From NCBI GenBank assembly GCA_947623455.1, contig OX392534.1:11480001-11544000 (forward strand): a DNA stretch of 64,000 bases. The letters run 5' to 3'. Each line of letters begins with the position of its first letter. Within the stretch, counting starts at the first letter, position 1. The position numbers and the translations under genes were made by a program. Below the pieces are notes generated by a model. It searched no databases. It had not been told where the DNA came from and saw only the letters and a list, made by a program, of their open reading frames with translations. The stretch is from Mimachlamys varia (lineage: Eukaryota; Mollusca; Bivalvia; Pectinida; Pectinidae). Shown here piece after piece: positions 1 through 11,511 of the stretch.

Positions 1-645
1 GTCAGAACAGCATAAACAAATGTAGAATGTTGACAAACCAAGTCACGTGTCAGAAATCACACAGACACTCAGAAACCACATAAACACTTGTAAAATGTTG
101 ACAAACAAAGCCACGCGTCAGAAATCACATAGACACATGTGTATTTGTCGACAATTCGTGGCACGAGTCATAAAATCACACAGACCCGTGTATTTGTCAA
201 CAAGCTAAGCCAAGCCGCGTCAGAAAATCACACAGACACATTTAAAATGTCGACAATTCGAGACAAATTTCATGAAATCACATCGCCACATTTGTTTGCC
301 GAAAATTCATGATACAAGTCATGGCATCACACAGACACATGTAGTTGTCGACAATTCGAGACAAAAATCATTAAATCACACAGCCACATTTGTTTGTCGA
401 CGATTCGAGACACGAGTCATGAAATCATATAGACACATGTATCTTTCGACAAACCAAGCTACGCTTCAAAGATCAAATAGACGCATGCATATGTCAAGAT
501 TCGAAACATAAGTCAGGAAATCACAGACACATACATTTGTCGACAATTCGAAACACAATGCAAGAAATCACAGACCCATGTTTTGTCGACAATTAAAGCC
601 ACGCGTCAGAAATCACACAGACACATGTTGGTGTTGACAATTCCA
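1..645. repeat. degenerate ~50-bp tandem repeat at window edge
   Basis: About 13 diverged units follow one another, each with a block like GAAATCACACAGACACATGT and a block like TTTGTCGACAATTCGAGAC. The spacing of the TCACACAGAC block (near 52, 119, 171, 223, 271, 323, 375, 421, 469, 517, 564 and 608) gives a period of 46-52 bp. Units differ by many substitutions and small indels, so the array is old. It begins at base 1 and probably continues to the left. The short ORF at 272-511 lies inside it and is not a gene. Confidence 0.85.
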
Positions 646-2880
646 GAATAGTCAGCGTTTGGAACCATGGCCGGGCGTTGGGTCCATCCTGCAGTACCAA
701 TTCTGCTCACCAAAATTGGCCCTTTGGGTATTCGCATTAAGACGCCCGAATCCCATTTAAAGTTTTAAAACATGTTGAGGTAATTTCATCCAAGGGGCAG
801 GAACTGCACAGATATGTTTTACAAGGAGGACATTGACGACACCATCAGAAACAGGTCAGAAATCGTAGCGGTCCGAGTAGGCCTAGTCAACTACAGAACT
901 GTCACGCACTGTCCACAGTATCATATAATGGACACCATATCAAATCATCATCTGACACAAGCACTGGTCAAAGTGCACGTGTTCTTGAATGGGTTTAGGA
1001 ATTCGATGGAAGTCAATCATTAGAGTTTTTGGAACGGTGAGATTTTGAGCGATAGCTTTTATCTGCAGTGTAAACTTTCCACACCATTCTGTTCCACGAA
1101 AAATTAAATTATATTAATCTTTGAAAACACGTTGATCAATCATGTGTAATTTGCTCCCCCGACTGACGGCTGGTGTCCGCTCTATATACACAGGAAAGCT
1201 TGTCCGTCGTGACGAAAGGCAATGAACGCCGAAGATGTACCTCTGAATTAATTAATTCGCTCGATAAGTAAGGGGAAATGGCTATTAAGACGTGCAAATA
1301 AAATTCGCTTGGTCCTATAAGCATGCTGTAGTTGCTGTAGCGCTGCCGTGGTCTGTTCGTATATAAACATTAAACCCGACCGGCAAGACCTTACTAGCTC
1401 GGACCGAATCCTGGACCGGAGTTCAAGTAATTACCAGTAAGCCCAGTCCCGCTTCTGATCAGCTGTAATATGTATGAAGGTTGCTTGTTTCCTTGGCATG
1501 TACATCGCTAGATTACCGCACAATACGGAACGATCCCACCGCTAAGGCTCCGGCCATTATTTACTGGAATTGTAAATGAAGACAAGTCCGTCGGATTTTT
1601 ACATCATCGGTTCCCAGGGGAACTTTCGCTGATGATTACGGACTCTGGACGGCTGGCTTATGCTAAAAATCAGCACTAGCTCTCCCGCATCCCAGACTGG
1701 TATTGTTGGGCCACAAGTCTCGTAATATAACCTTTGATTTCCGGCGGTTTTTTTGGCGAATAAAAGTTGATGCTATGCTTTCTCTAACTTAGCGATAAAA
1801 AATAAGTCCTTGTATTTTTTTATCTGTACAGAGTTAGAAGGTAAATTCCTTGTAATGCTGGAACTTTATCAAAACACATCCCCCGGGACGGACTACCGCT
1901 AGCCATGGATTACAATCACAAATATTCGTAATCAAGTCTTATAATAGCTTTCCCACACTTTACAATGTATATGTACATATACAACCTGACGGCTCTCTGC
2001 GTAGCACGTGCATTACCGTGTTCCACATTGATAATCTCATCTTTACCGTCCGGAAATACACTCCGAGATTACACCCTTCACAGAACCGTTCGTCTGTTTC
2101 TGAGAGAACATACTTGTCCCTTAACATAATCTGATTTTATACAAAAAAAAACTGTTGTCTGAGACAACACATTAGACAATCAACGGAGGAGAAACTCGTT
2201 CTACACTATTGAGGTATTGACACCGTATGAGCGCCGGTGTCCGGCCCGCTAGTCCCACACTGTCTCAGAACGATTCATGAGGTGTCAATGATATTGCCAA
2301 TAGCGATGCTGATGTGTCCTGTTCTATCTAAGTTAGCTCCCTGTGCTGGTACACGTTACTTGTTTCTGTGTCTCAAGTGCCAATGTTTGAACGGAACGGT
2401 GATCGATTTGGTGTATATTTCTGTGTTATTGAATTGAAACTATGCGTATGAAGTGGTTAAATGTAGGGTGTCTTTTGTATCGTTTTATCGTTGGTGTGCA
2501 AAGTTCTCTACAAAACGCAGCTCAAACTCAATTTCACAGCTCAGTTTTCAAAGTAACATTTAACGGAAATCATCTTAAACCAATACTCACAGCGTTCGAT
2601 GATTAATGACTGTTCTTGTTTCATCCCTGACACGCTTAATCGATATAGCGTGTTCAGTGACATTTCCTGGTGCACTTTAGAGTGGTGAAGGTACAAAGTA
2701 TGGCAAATGATTGGTTCCGGCCTAGTTTTGATAGACTGGAGCACCTAGTCTTTCTCGCGAGTTCAATAATTTGATTTCTGACGAGCCTGTAGCTTTGTTA
2801 TGGTATGAACTCTCACTTGTATATTCAGTTGTAGTCTTATCCACAATCTGTACAAAATGAGACAGTTCTCTATTTAGTTC
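646..2880. other. no gene or clear repeat seen
   Basis: Mixed-composition unique-looking sequence. The only open frames are 60-70 codons, have no recognisable protein and lack credible splice context. No palindrome or tandem period stood out. Confidence 0.5.
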
Positions 2881-2887
2881 CTTGCAG

Positions 2888-3055
2888 TTTCTCTATTTAC
2901 ATGTACTTCCGGTTAAGTTTCTCTACTCCCAGTGTAGTTTCTCTATTTACTTCCGGCGTAGTTTCTCTTTTTACTTCCGGTGTAGTTTCTCTATTTACTT
3001 CCGATGTAGTTTCTCTATTTACTTCCGGCGTAGTTTCTCTCTTTCGCTGTACACT
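2888..3055. repeat. 24-bp minisatellite, about 6-7 copies
   Basis: The unit is close to GTTTCTCTATTTACTTCCGG plus YGTA. Because 24 is a multiple of three, both strands stay open across it: overlapping frames at 2882-3091 and 2901-3140 on plus and 2897-3313 on minus. These frames are a consequence of the repeat, not evidence of coding. Confidence 0.9.
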
Positions 3056-3099
3056 GTCTTGCAATATGATGCAATTCCAATTTCCTGGTGACAAGGTTT

Positions 3100-3960
3100 G
3101 GTTTGGTTTGTTTGCGGTTACTTCCGGTTTGTTGAAGTGATGGAGGGAAGCTGGAGTTCCCAGAGACAAAGCCCCGAAGGAAGTATGGAAGGCATCGAAC
3201 ACGCGACCTAGAGTTGGAGGGCTAGTGGTAGCAGAATGTGGACTACTTAACCGCTGGGGCAAGTTCGTGTTACTTTGATTACCCTTTCCGTCAGTATAAG
3301 AGAAATCAGTCACGACTTTTCGCCAAGGTTAAAGTCTCTATATTGGGTATACTTTATCGAGTGATATTTGTAAGTCTATTAGTCACTACTTTGAGGCAGT
3401 TTAATAAAGGATTGTTTGGTTAATTATTTTACGTCCCATCAACAGTCAGTGTCATTTAAGGACGGCCTCCCGGTGTATGCGACGTGGGTGGGTATCTTGA
3501 ATGCGTGTGTATATATTGTGTATGCTGCGGTATGTTCGTGTGTTAGCCTTCTTTCGATAGGCCAGATCTTTTGTCGATTTAAAGTGCTATTACACTGAGG
3601 TATACTGCCGAAGGCCCCAGCAGAACACTGAACCCGGTCACACAATACAACGGGTGAACCAGTTGTTCCACTCCCGTAATGCTGTGCGTCAAGCAGAGGG
3701 TAGTAACTTCCATTGTTGGAGACGCTGGTATGTCTCGGCTTTGGGACAGAACCCATAGCCTTCCTCAGAGGGGCGTACGCTCAACTAAAGGCCAAATGTG
3801 AGGTAGTGTCAAGGGAGACATTAGGAAGGGAAACGTTGTTTAGAAAGAATAGAAAAGACAAGAGTCCAAGTTTAGTCGCCTATTACGATCATGCAATGGG
3901 GATAGCAGGTACACGTACAATCATTTCGCCCTACCTACATGGTTTAACAGACGTACAATG
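3100..3960 (+). repeat. interspersed repeat family A, copy 1
   Basis: The segment 3395-3950 aligns by eye along its length with 32325-32830. Shared blocks include GGTGTATGCGACGT, TTGTCGATTTAAAGT/TTGCCGATTTAAAGT, GCCGAAGGCCCCA, CAAGGGAGACATTAGGAA, TTTAGAAAGAATRGAAAA and TTTAGTCGCCT. Indels are common, so both copies are old. The flank at 3130-3290 (a GAGGGAAGCTGGAG block followed by CGAACACGCGACC) has the look of another common molluscan dispersed repeat. No transposase or RT coding is visible, so the class (non-autonomous DNA element, Helitron-like, SINE-like) is undetermined. Confidence 0.75.
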
Positions 3961-5655
3961 TAACTTGATCAATTGTCGGTATGTAGCATAGCCTCCACTG
4001 ATCTTCCTTTTGACATATAATTTACTAAACGGTTCGTTAATTTTGACAAGACATGCAAACTATGCATGTTTCAGGAGGAAACAGTTAACCCACGTAAATT
4101 ACATGTTTATATGTTGCTCAAAATAATCATGTCGTTATACTCACAAATTTATATGTATGTGTAGCACACATTGGGATAATATGTGTGATAGGATATGACT
4201 CTATAAAAGAGAATACGCTGGTTCTGTTTCGCCCTTGAAAAATGCCGGTTGTGAATAACATCACACAGATGCACGATTTATGGAGCTATTTCAATCATGA
4301 AAAATGCACTTATTAGAAACCAGAGCATAGCAAGAGGCCTGTTTTTTTAGACAAAATACTTAAACCACTGAGTTTGAGGTAACAAATGCACAACATGAAC
4401 AAAACCTTAAACTCTATGCACAGTTTGAACATTAATGTTTTCGTGAAAACGGTATTCTTACTATGTCATTAAGTCTTAATAGTAATCAAAATCAGATTTA
4501 TTCATAATTGAAATACCTCCCTATATGCATAGTGACCATTTGCAACGCAAGGTCAAAACAGAAAAAAAATGTGTTTGCTTCAATAGAGCCATATCCGGTC
4601 AGACAAATGTCCCTACTTTGTACTATACACACTTGTAAGTATAACGACACTTTTGTTTTGTGCAACATATACGATCAGTCTACATGAGCTTAATTGTTTT
4701 CCCCTGAAACATGCATATTTCGTATATGTTGTCAAAGTTAACGAACAGCTGAGCAAATTACATGTCAAAAGCAAGATCAGTGGTAAGCTATGTTACATAC
4801 AATCACGTTATTCCTGATGAATCGCCTCGAAACAATGATTAATATGCTTGTAATATAATTACTATTACTAGATATGCTATATCCCCTTAAGGTATGACGG
4901 AACGACACGAACAATTTCTCTCTTTCAACAGCTCTTACAGGTTGGTTTAGAAAGAACATTTCTTGTTGTGAGGTATATTGAGAAATGTCTATAGAAATAG
5001 AATGGCTTCAAAATGGTCACAACTACGTTACTGTCCATGTATGTGTCAAGAAAGCACATTTCCGAAAAGCCTAGGAACCGTTGTCACATCAGACCGAACA
5101 AGCGATCAATCATTTGCATCATCAGTTCAAATAACAGGGTCATTAACTATTCAAAGGACGCAATTCTCAGCAATAATTAGACAGCATTGCAAAATAGTTC
5201 AATTTATATAATTGATGTTCCAAAGATGATGACTTTGACTTACGAGTCATTATCTAAGACGTTATTTTAGTTACCACAGCAACCGTGTGTTAATCATATT
5301 CAGACTAATTTTTAAGTTCAGGGTACAAAACTAATCAACCAATCCTGAAAATCAATTACCCCGACTGGGTATGGGCTGTTGTAGAAATTAAGTTTGGTGC
5401 AGCAGGTTTTAAGTCAATTGCCGGTTTCGACAAAATTCTTTGAAAATCTTGTCAGAGAACTAACCCACATAGAGTTCTTTCTTTCTCACTAAAATAGATC
5501 ACACTCCTGTAATGTTATCAAAAATTTAAGATGGCGACGAAAGGTCAGCAACAATGCCTTGACCACATGGCATATAGCCTTAATGTGATATATTATAGGA
5601 TACAAATTAAGTTCATTGTCCTGGGTATTGTTTTATTAGAATATCATGTTCAGTT
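3961..5655. other. no gene or clear repeat seen
   Basis: AT-rich sequence with only short chance ORFs (for example 4978-5211). Nothing recognisable on either strand. Confidence 0.5.
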
Positions 5656-5660
5656 ATTTT

Positions 5661-8315
5661 TGAATGTGTTGTTTTAGAAGCTTACAATGTAAAGGCATCG
5701 CCCTATACATTGTTTTATAAGTATACAATGTTAGAAACTCGTCCTATACATTGTTTTATAAGTATACCATGTTAGACTTTCGTCCTATACATTGTTGTAT
5801 CAAATAAAATGTTAGACACTCGCCCTATACATTGTTTTATAAGTATACAATGTTAGACTTTCGTCCTATACATTGTTTTATAAGTATACCATGTTAGACT
5901 TTCGTCCTATACATTGTTTATAAGTATACAATGCAAGACACTCGTCCTATACATTGTTTATAAGTATACAATGTTAGACCCTCGTCCTATACATTGTTTT
6001 ATAAGTATACCATGTTAGACTTTCGTCCTATACACTGTTTTATAAGTATACAATGTTAGACTCTCGTCCTATACATTGTTTTAAAAGTATACAATATTAG
6101 ACTCTCGTCCTATACACTGCTTTATAAGTATACAATGTTAGACACTCGCCCTATACACTGTTTTACTAGTATACAATGTTAGACTCTCGTCCTATGCACT
6201 GTTTTATAAGTATATAATGTTAGACTCTCGTCCTATACATTGCTTTATAAGTATACAATGTTAGACTTTCGTCCTATACATTGTTTATAAGTATGCAATG
6301 TTAGACTCTCGTCCTATACACTGTTTTATAAGTATACAATGTTAGACACTCGTCCTATACACTGTTTTATAAGAATACAATGTTAGACTCTTGTCCTATA
6401 CACTGTTTTATAAGTATACAATGTTAGACTCTCGTCCTATACACTGTTTTATAAGAATACAATGTTAGACTCTCGTCCTATACATTGATTTATGAGTATA
6501 CAATGTCAGACACTCTTCCTATACATTGTTTTATAAGTATACAATTTTAGACACTCGTCCTATACACTGTTTTATACGTATACAATGTTAGACTCTCGTC
6601 CTATACATTGTTTTATAAGTATACAATGTTAGACTTTCGTCCTAAACATTGTTTATAGGTATACAATGTTAGACTCTCGCCCTATACACTGTTTTATACT
6701 GTAAGTATACAATGTTACACTGTCGCCCTATACATTGTATTATAAGTATACAATGTTAGACACTCGCCGTATACATTGCTTTATGAGTATACAATCTTAG
6801 ACTTTCGTCCTATAATTGTTTATAAGTATACAATGTTAGATTCTCGTCCAATACACTGTTTTATAAGTATGCAATCTTAGACTCTCGTCCTATACATTGT
6901 TTTATAAGTATACAATGTCAGACACTCTTCCTATACATTGTTTTATAAGTATACAATGTTAGACACTCGCCCTATACATTGTTTTATAAGTATACCATGT
7001 TAGACACTCGCCCTATACATTGTTTTATAAGTATACAATGTTAGACTCTCGTCCTATACATTGTTTTATAAGTATACAATGTTAGACTTTCGTCCTATAC
7101 ACTGTTTTATAAGTAAACAATGTTAGACACTCGTCCTATACATTGTTTTATAAGTATACAATGTTAGACTTTCGTCCTATACACTGTTTTATAAGTATAC
7201 AATGTTAGACTCTCGTCCTATACATTGTTTATTAAGTAAACAATGTGAGACTCTCTTCCTATACATTGTTTTATAAGTATACAATGTTAGACACTCGCCC
7301 TATACATTGTTTTATAAGTAAACAATGTTAGACACTCGCCCTATACATTGTTTTATAAGTATACAATGTTAGACACTCGTCCTATACATTGTTTTATAAG
7401 TATACAATGTAAGACTTTCGTCCTATACACTGTTTTATAAGTATACAATGTTAGACTCTCGTCCTATACATTGTTTTATAAGTATACAATGTTAGACTTT
7501 CGTCCTATACACTGTTTTATGAGTATACAATGTTAGACTTTCGTCCTATACACTGTTTTATAAGTATACAATGTTAGACTCTCGTCCTATACATTGTTTT
7601 ATAAGTAAACAATGTGAGACTCTCGCCCTATACATTGTTTTATAAGTATACAATGTTAGACACTCGCCCTATACATTGTTTTATAAGTAAACAATGTTAG
7701 ACACTCGCCCTATACATTGTTTTATAAGTATACAATGTTAGACACTCGTCCTATACATTGTTTTATAAGTATACAATGTTAGACTTTCGTCCTATACACT
7801 GTTTTATAAGTATACAATGTTAGACTTTCGTCCTATACACTGTTTTATGAGTATACAATGTTAGACTTTCGTCCTATACACTGTTTTATAAGTATACAAT
7901 GTTAGACTCTCGTCCTATACATTGTTTTATAAGTAAACAATGTTAGACACTCGCCCTATACATTGTTTTATAAGTATACAATGTTAGACTCTCGTCCTAT
8001 ACATTGTTTTATAAGTATACAATGTTAGACTCTCGTCCTATACATTGTTTTATAAGTATACAATGTTAGACTCTCGTCCTATACACTGTTTTATAAGTAT
8101 ACAATGTTAGACTCTCGTCCTATACACTGCTTTATAAGTATACAATGTTAGACCATCGTCCTATACATTATTTTATACGTATACAATATTAGACTCTCGT
8201 CCTATACATTGCTTTATAAGTATACAATGTTAGACCATCGTTCTATACATTATTTTATAATCTAATAATGTTAAACTCTCGCCCTCTTCATTGTGTTATA
8301 TGTATATAATTTAAA
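5661..8315. repeat. 41-bp minisatellite, about 65 copies
   Basis: The unit reads CCTATACATTGTTTTATAAG, then TATACAATGTTAGACTCTCG, then T. Variation is concentrated at a few positions: CATT/CACT, CTCTCG/CACTCG/TTTCG, GTCC/GCCC, TATACAAT/AAACAAT. Stretches of several units recur in the same order (compare 7081-7440 with 7480-7880), which points to block duplication inside the array. No long ORF runs through it because 41 is not a multiple of three. Confidence 0.97.
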
Positions 8316-8317
8316 AT

Positions 8318-8466
8318 GTCAGAGAATACCGAAGCATCAACTAAACCATGATCTGAACTCAAAATCGATTAAACTAGGGGTAAACTAGGAACAAACGAAA
8401 TATTTACATGGAAACCCTTGTAAAAATACAAGATAATAAGACCAGGTGTTCCGGAAGAGTAAGCAA
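8318..8466 (+). repeat. interspersed repeat family C, copy inserted in the 41-bp array
   Basis: Begins near AGAGAATACCGAAGCATCAA and ends near GTTCCGGAAGAGTAAGC. The same order of blocks (GAATACCGAAGC, GAACTCAAAA, ATTTACATGGAAACCCTTGT, ACAAG, GGTGTTCCGGAAGAGTAAGC) recurs at 25341-25545, 30195-30425 and 46903-47150, with a shortened version at 32864-33000. It lies between array units on both sides, so it entered an existing array. No coding capacity seen. Confidence 0.85.
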
Positions 8467-8665
8467 TGTAAGACCATCGCCCTATACATTGTTTTATAAG
8501 CATATAATGTTATACCATCGCTCTCTATTGATTTACAAGTATAGATTGTAAGGTTGTCGTCCTATACATTTGGTTTGTAAGTACAAGTCAGCTCATCGTC
8601 GTATATAAGTACGCAATGCCAAGTCATCGTCCTAGCCATAGTATTACAAACATACCTTGGGTCTG
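8467..8665. repeat. diverged tail of the 41-bp minisatellite
   Basis: Right of the family C insertion the 41-bp unit resumes: AATGTAAGACCATCGCCCTA, then TACATTGTTTTATAAG. It then decays over four or five copies (TCGTCCTATACATTTGGTTT, ATCGTCGTATATAAGTACGC, ATCGTCCTAGCCATAG). The decay marks the old edge of the array. Confidence 0.85.
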
Positions 8666-9715
8666 CCCTCTCGTTACACACCTCAACAATTCGTCATTAC
8701 GCTGTGTGTCCGCGTGCAATCAACTCACGAGCTCTTTAAATGTCAACTTGTGTGGTTAATTAACAGGTCCTATTTCTTATTGATTTCTACTTAGTGGGAT
8801 CTAATAAAGCCTTATTACACTGCAATCATGCCTGAATGTAGGTATTCTGATGTGAATTCTGATATATCAGCTCGTGGCACCGCCACACGAGGCCTACAGC
8901 TGGAAATACATATGTAACGCACGCGCATCAAGCCAGGTGTATATGTATAGTACGTATACATTACAGCTTTGATCTACAGACGAAAACATCAGTGGGCCAA
9001 TATTTTTCTCTGATCCTAACAAACATATACCTTTGTCTGGCCCTTACAAGTGACAGAAAGCAGAATATTTACGTTGCAGAATGCTACACATATGTCACAA
9101 GTCGGATTCAACGGCATAATTCTGTTCGGCCTGTTCGGCCTGTTCGTTTGAGTACGGACCGCGTCGTAAAATATGCAGCAATTTGTTTTATCTAAGAGTC
9201 AGACAGAAATAAGGTTACTACCTCAGGCTGCCACTAATACCAGAAACCCTGGTAAGAAATTCCTACGCTGTAGGTATACACGGTTAAGTAATACGGCTGT
9301 TGTATCGTCATTCGCCGGAAGAACAAACACGTGTGCATAAAAAAGGTCAGATTATAGCACCATCTTAAGAAATATGAAGTAGAACAAGTGTTTTATCTTA
9401 AAAGAATGCAAACGAAAGCATACTGATATATTACAATTGTCTAATAAAAGGAACAAACAACAAACTCACAATGGAGGCGGGATACAATGAGTGTTCTAAG
9501 TCTCGTGAAGAAACAAGAATACAAACGTGTCGTGTTCATACATATTAAAAGGAAGGATACACATTCAGTATCACTACTAGTAAAAATAAGACAAAGAACA
9601 AGCTAAAACTAAATAGTTTTGAAACGTTCAAAATTCACATCAAATATCGTCGGTACTTAAGATGATAAAACAGTCTATGTAAATAGCCGGTACATCTTGT
9701 ACGTAACTATAGATG
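8666..9715. other. no gene or clear repeat seen
   Basis: Unique-looking sequence. A small CGGCCTGTT duplication near 9126-9145 is the only local repetition noticed. Confidence 0.5.
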
Positions 9716-9840
9716 ATAGCAAAGTTCAACTTGATACGTCAAGCGGTTAAATTTCACAACAAATCGACTATCAGACACCGAACATTCTTTTTCAGTGTCT
9801 GATAGTCGATTTTGGTAAAATAACCGCTTGCAATTTGCTA
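9716..9840. repeat. foldback (inverted-repeat) element
   Basis: CAAGCGGTTA at 9740 and TAACCGCTTG ending at 9830 are inverted copies. Inside them AATCGACTATCAGACACCG (from 9771) pairs with CAGTGTCTGATAGTCGATT, leaving a loop of about 12 bases. The arms are about 40 bp with a few mismatches. Homology may extend outward, with TAGCAAAGTTC on the left and the inverse TTTGCTA on the right. It fits a very small MITE or a decayed foldback transposon. No target duplication was resolved. Confidence 0.75.
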
Positions 9841-10644
9841 ATTATTTTCATTGGTGTTTCACAAAATTAAAAACATAAAAAGAATATTTAAAACTTTTTT
9901 TTCATTTATATTTTTTAATTATTTATAGTTCACTATGATACATATAATATACACTGTCACATATTTATTATGGTTACTCCCCTGACCACGTGTGCCTGCG
10001 AGCCTAGTGTATATTGACGGTATACGTACGATGATCGAACTGTCTATGAACGAGTTTCACGCGGTGCTGTTTCAGCTATCGTAAAAACCACAGACATGTT
10101 ATAGCTGCCGCTATAGGAAACGAACTGGTAATCGATAATCTTAATCGTGCTTTTAATTCCGTTTTTTTCTTTCATTTCCTTGTAGTAGTATCTGATAGGG
10201 GATCTAAGCAAACATTTCCCTGCCGTTGTCATGCCGGGTCTAAAGACAGACACGTATAAAACAATTATACGATTTTTAATCGATTCAACATATAGTAGTC
10301 ACTGAGTGTGTCCTTCATAAACTCCTATCCCTGGATTACAATTAGGAATGTCCTAAAACGGACTAGTATTCCAGGATAACAATTCGGAATGTCCTAAAAC
10401 GGTCTACCGCCATTCACTATATCAAAGGTTTCCTGGAATTGCCTCCCGAGAGTGCGTGTTTTACACAGTAATGGACGTTAGTGTGTCTTTGAAACAATTT
10501 AACGAGACTGTGCGAGTGCAATGGCATACCGATATCCCTTCAAAAATATTTGTTATACATTAACCCACTTCTGTACTGTTTGTTAAATTCGAACATAGGA
10601 TACCGTGCTAGAATAGGGTGGCCTAAATAAAACATTGTAAAATT
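9841..10644. other. AT-rich spacer with one ~50-bp direct duplication
   Basis: No gene is seen. At about 10325-10412 a block ending in GGAATGTCCTAAAACGG occurs twice about 51 bases apart (GGATTACAATTAGGAATGTC and GGATAACAATTCGGAATGTC). Confidence 0.6.
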
Positions 10645-10895
10645 GAAAGTGGGGGACCTTGGTTTCATTTAAATTGTAAAAGGAAAAGTTGTGAACATTG
10701 GTTTCATTTAAATTGTAAAAGGAAAAGTTGTGAACCTTGTTTTCATCTTAACTTAAAAAGGGAAAGTGGTTAACTTTGGCTTCATCTAAAGTATAAAAGG
10801 AAAATGATGAACCTTGGTTTAATCTGAATTGTAAAATGTAAAGTGATGAACCTTGGTTTCATATAAATTGTAAAAGGGAAAGTGTGTACCACAGT
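10645..10895. repeat. ~40-bp tandem repeat, about 6 copies
   Basis: Units share TTGGTTTCATTTAAATTGTA followed by AAAGGAAAAGTTGTGAACC. The first two are nearly identical and the later ones differ by several substitutions and an indel or two. Confidence 0.9.
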
Positions 10896-11104
10896 ATACT
10901 TTAATTGTGTATCGTTATCTAACTATACCTGATAAAATATTGATGACGGATACAAATACACTAATTCCGAAATGGGAGTCCGTACTCCCGGGACACTTAC
11001 TGTCATACGCCTGTTTACGGTGGCGCGATGAAATGATATTACTGGGATTTATAACACGGCGCTGCCTTACGCTGTATGAACTGTGTTGTGAGGCTGTCAA
11101 TCTT

Positions 11105-11511
11105 GACGTTAATGCTGTCAGATAATATTTACACGTGACTTGATGCTGTCCGATACTATCTAAATGTGACTATTTGCTGTGAGATGTTATGTACATGTAA
11201 GCATGACGTGATGGTGCAGGATATTATTCGTATGTACATGTGACATGATGCAGTCGGACATTATTTACATGTCACATGCGTGATGATTTCGAACCATTCA
11301 CATGCTACGTAATTCTGTCAGGTATCATCAGTACAGCTGTATGTGACGTGATGATATCGGACATAATTAACATGTCGCGTAATGCTGTCATATATTTCCG
11401 TGTAACGTGATGATTTCAGACATGTTGATGTCGGACATAATTAATATTTGACGTGATAATGTCGGACATAATTTATACGTGTCTTGATGATAACGGACAT
11501 ACTTTATGTGT
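11105..11511. repeat. decayed left edge of the 31-bp satellite
   Basis: Diverged units precede the homogeneous array: GTGACTTGATGCTGTCCGA, GTGATGATTTCGAACC, ACGTGATGATATCGGACATA, ACGTGATAATGTCGGACATA. Spacing is irregular (about 30-45 bp) and similarity rises toward position 11500. Confidence 0.85.

Noticed and set aside
2897..3313. 138-codon minus ORF
   Set aside because: Its C-terminal third is a 24-bp tandem repeat and the rest falls in dispersed repeat sequence; no recognisable protein.
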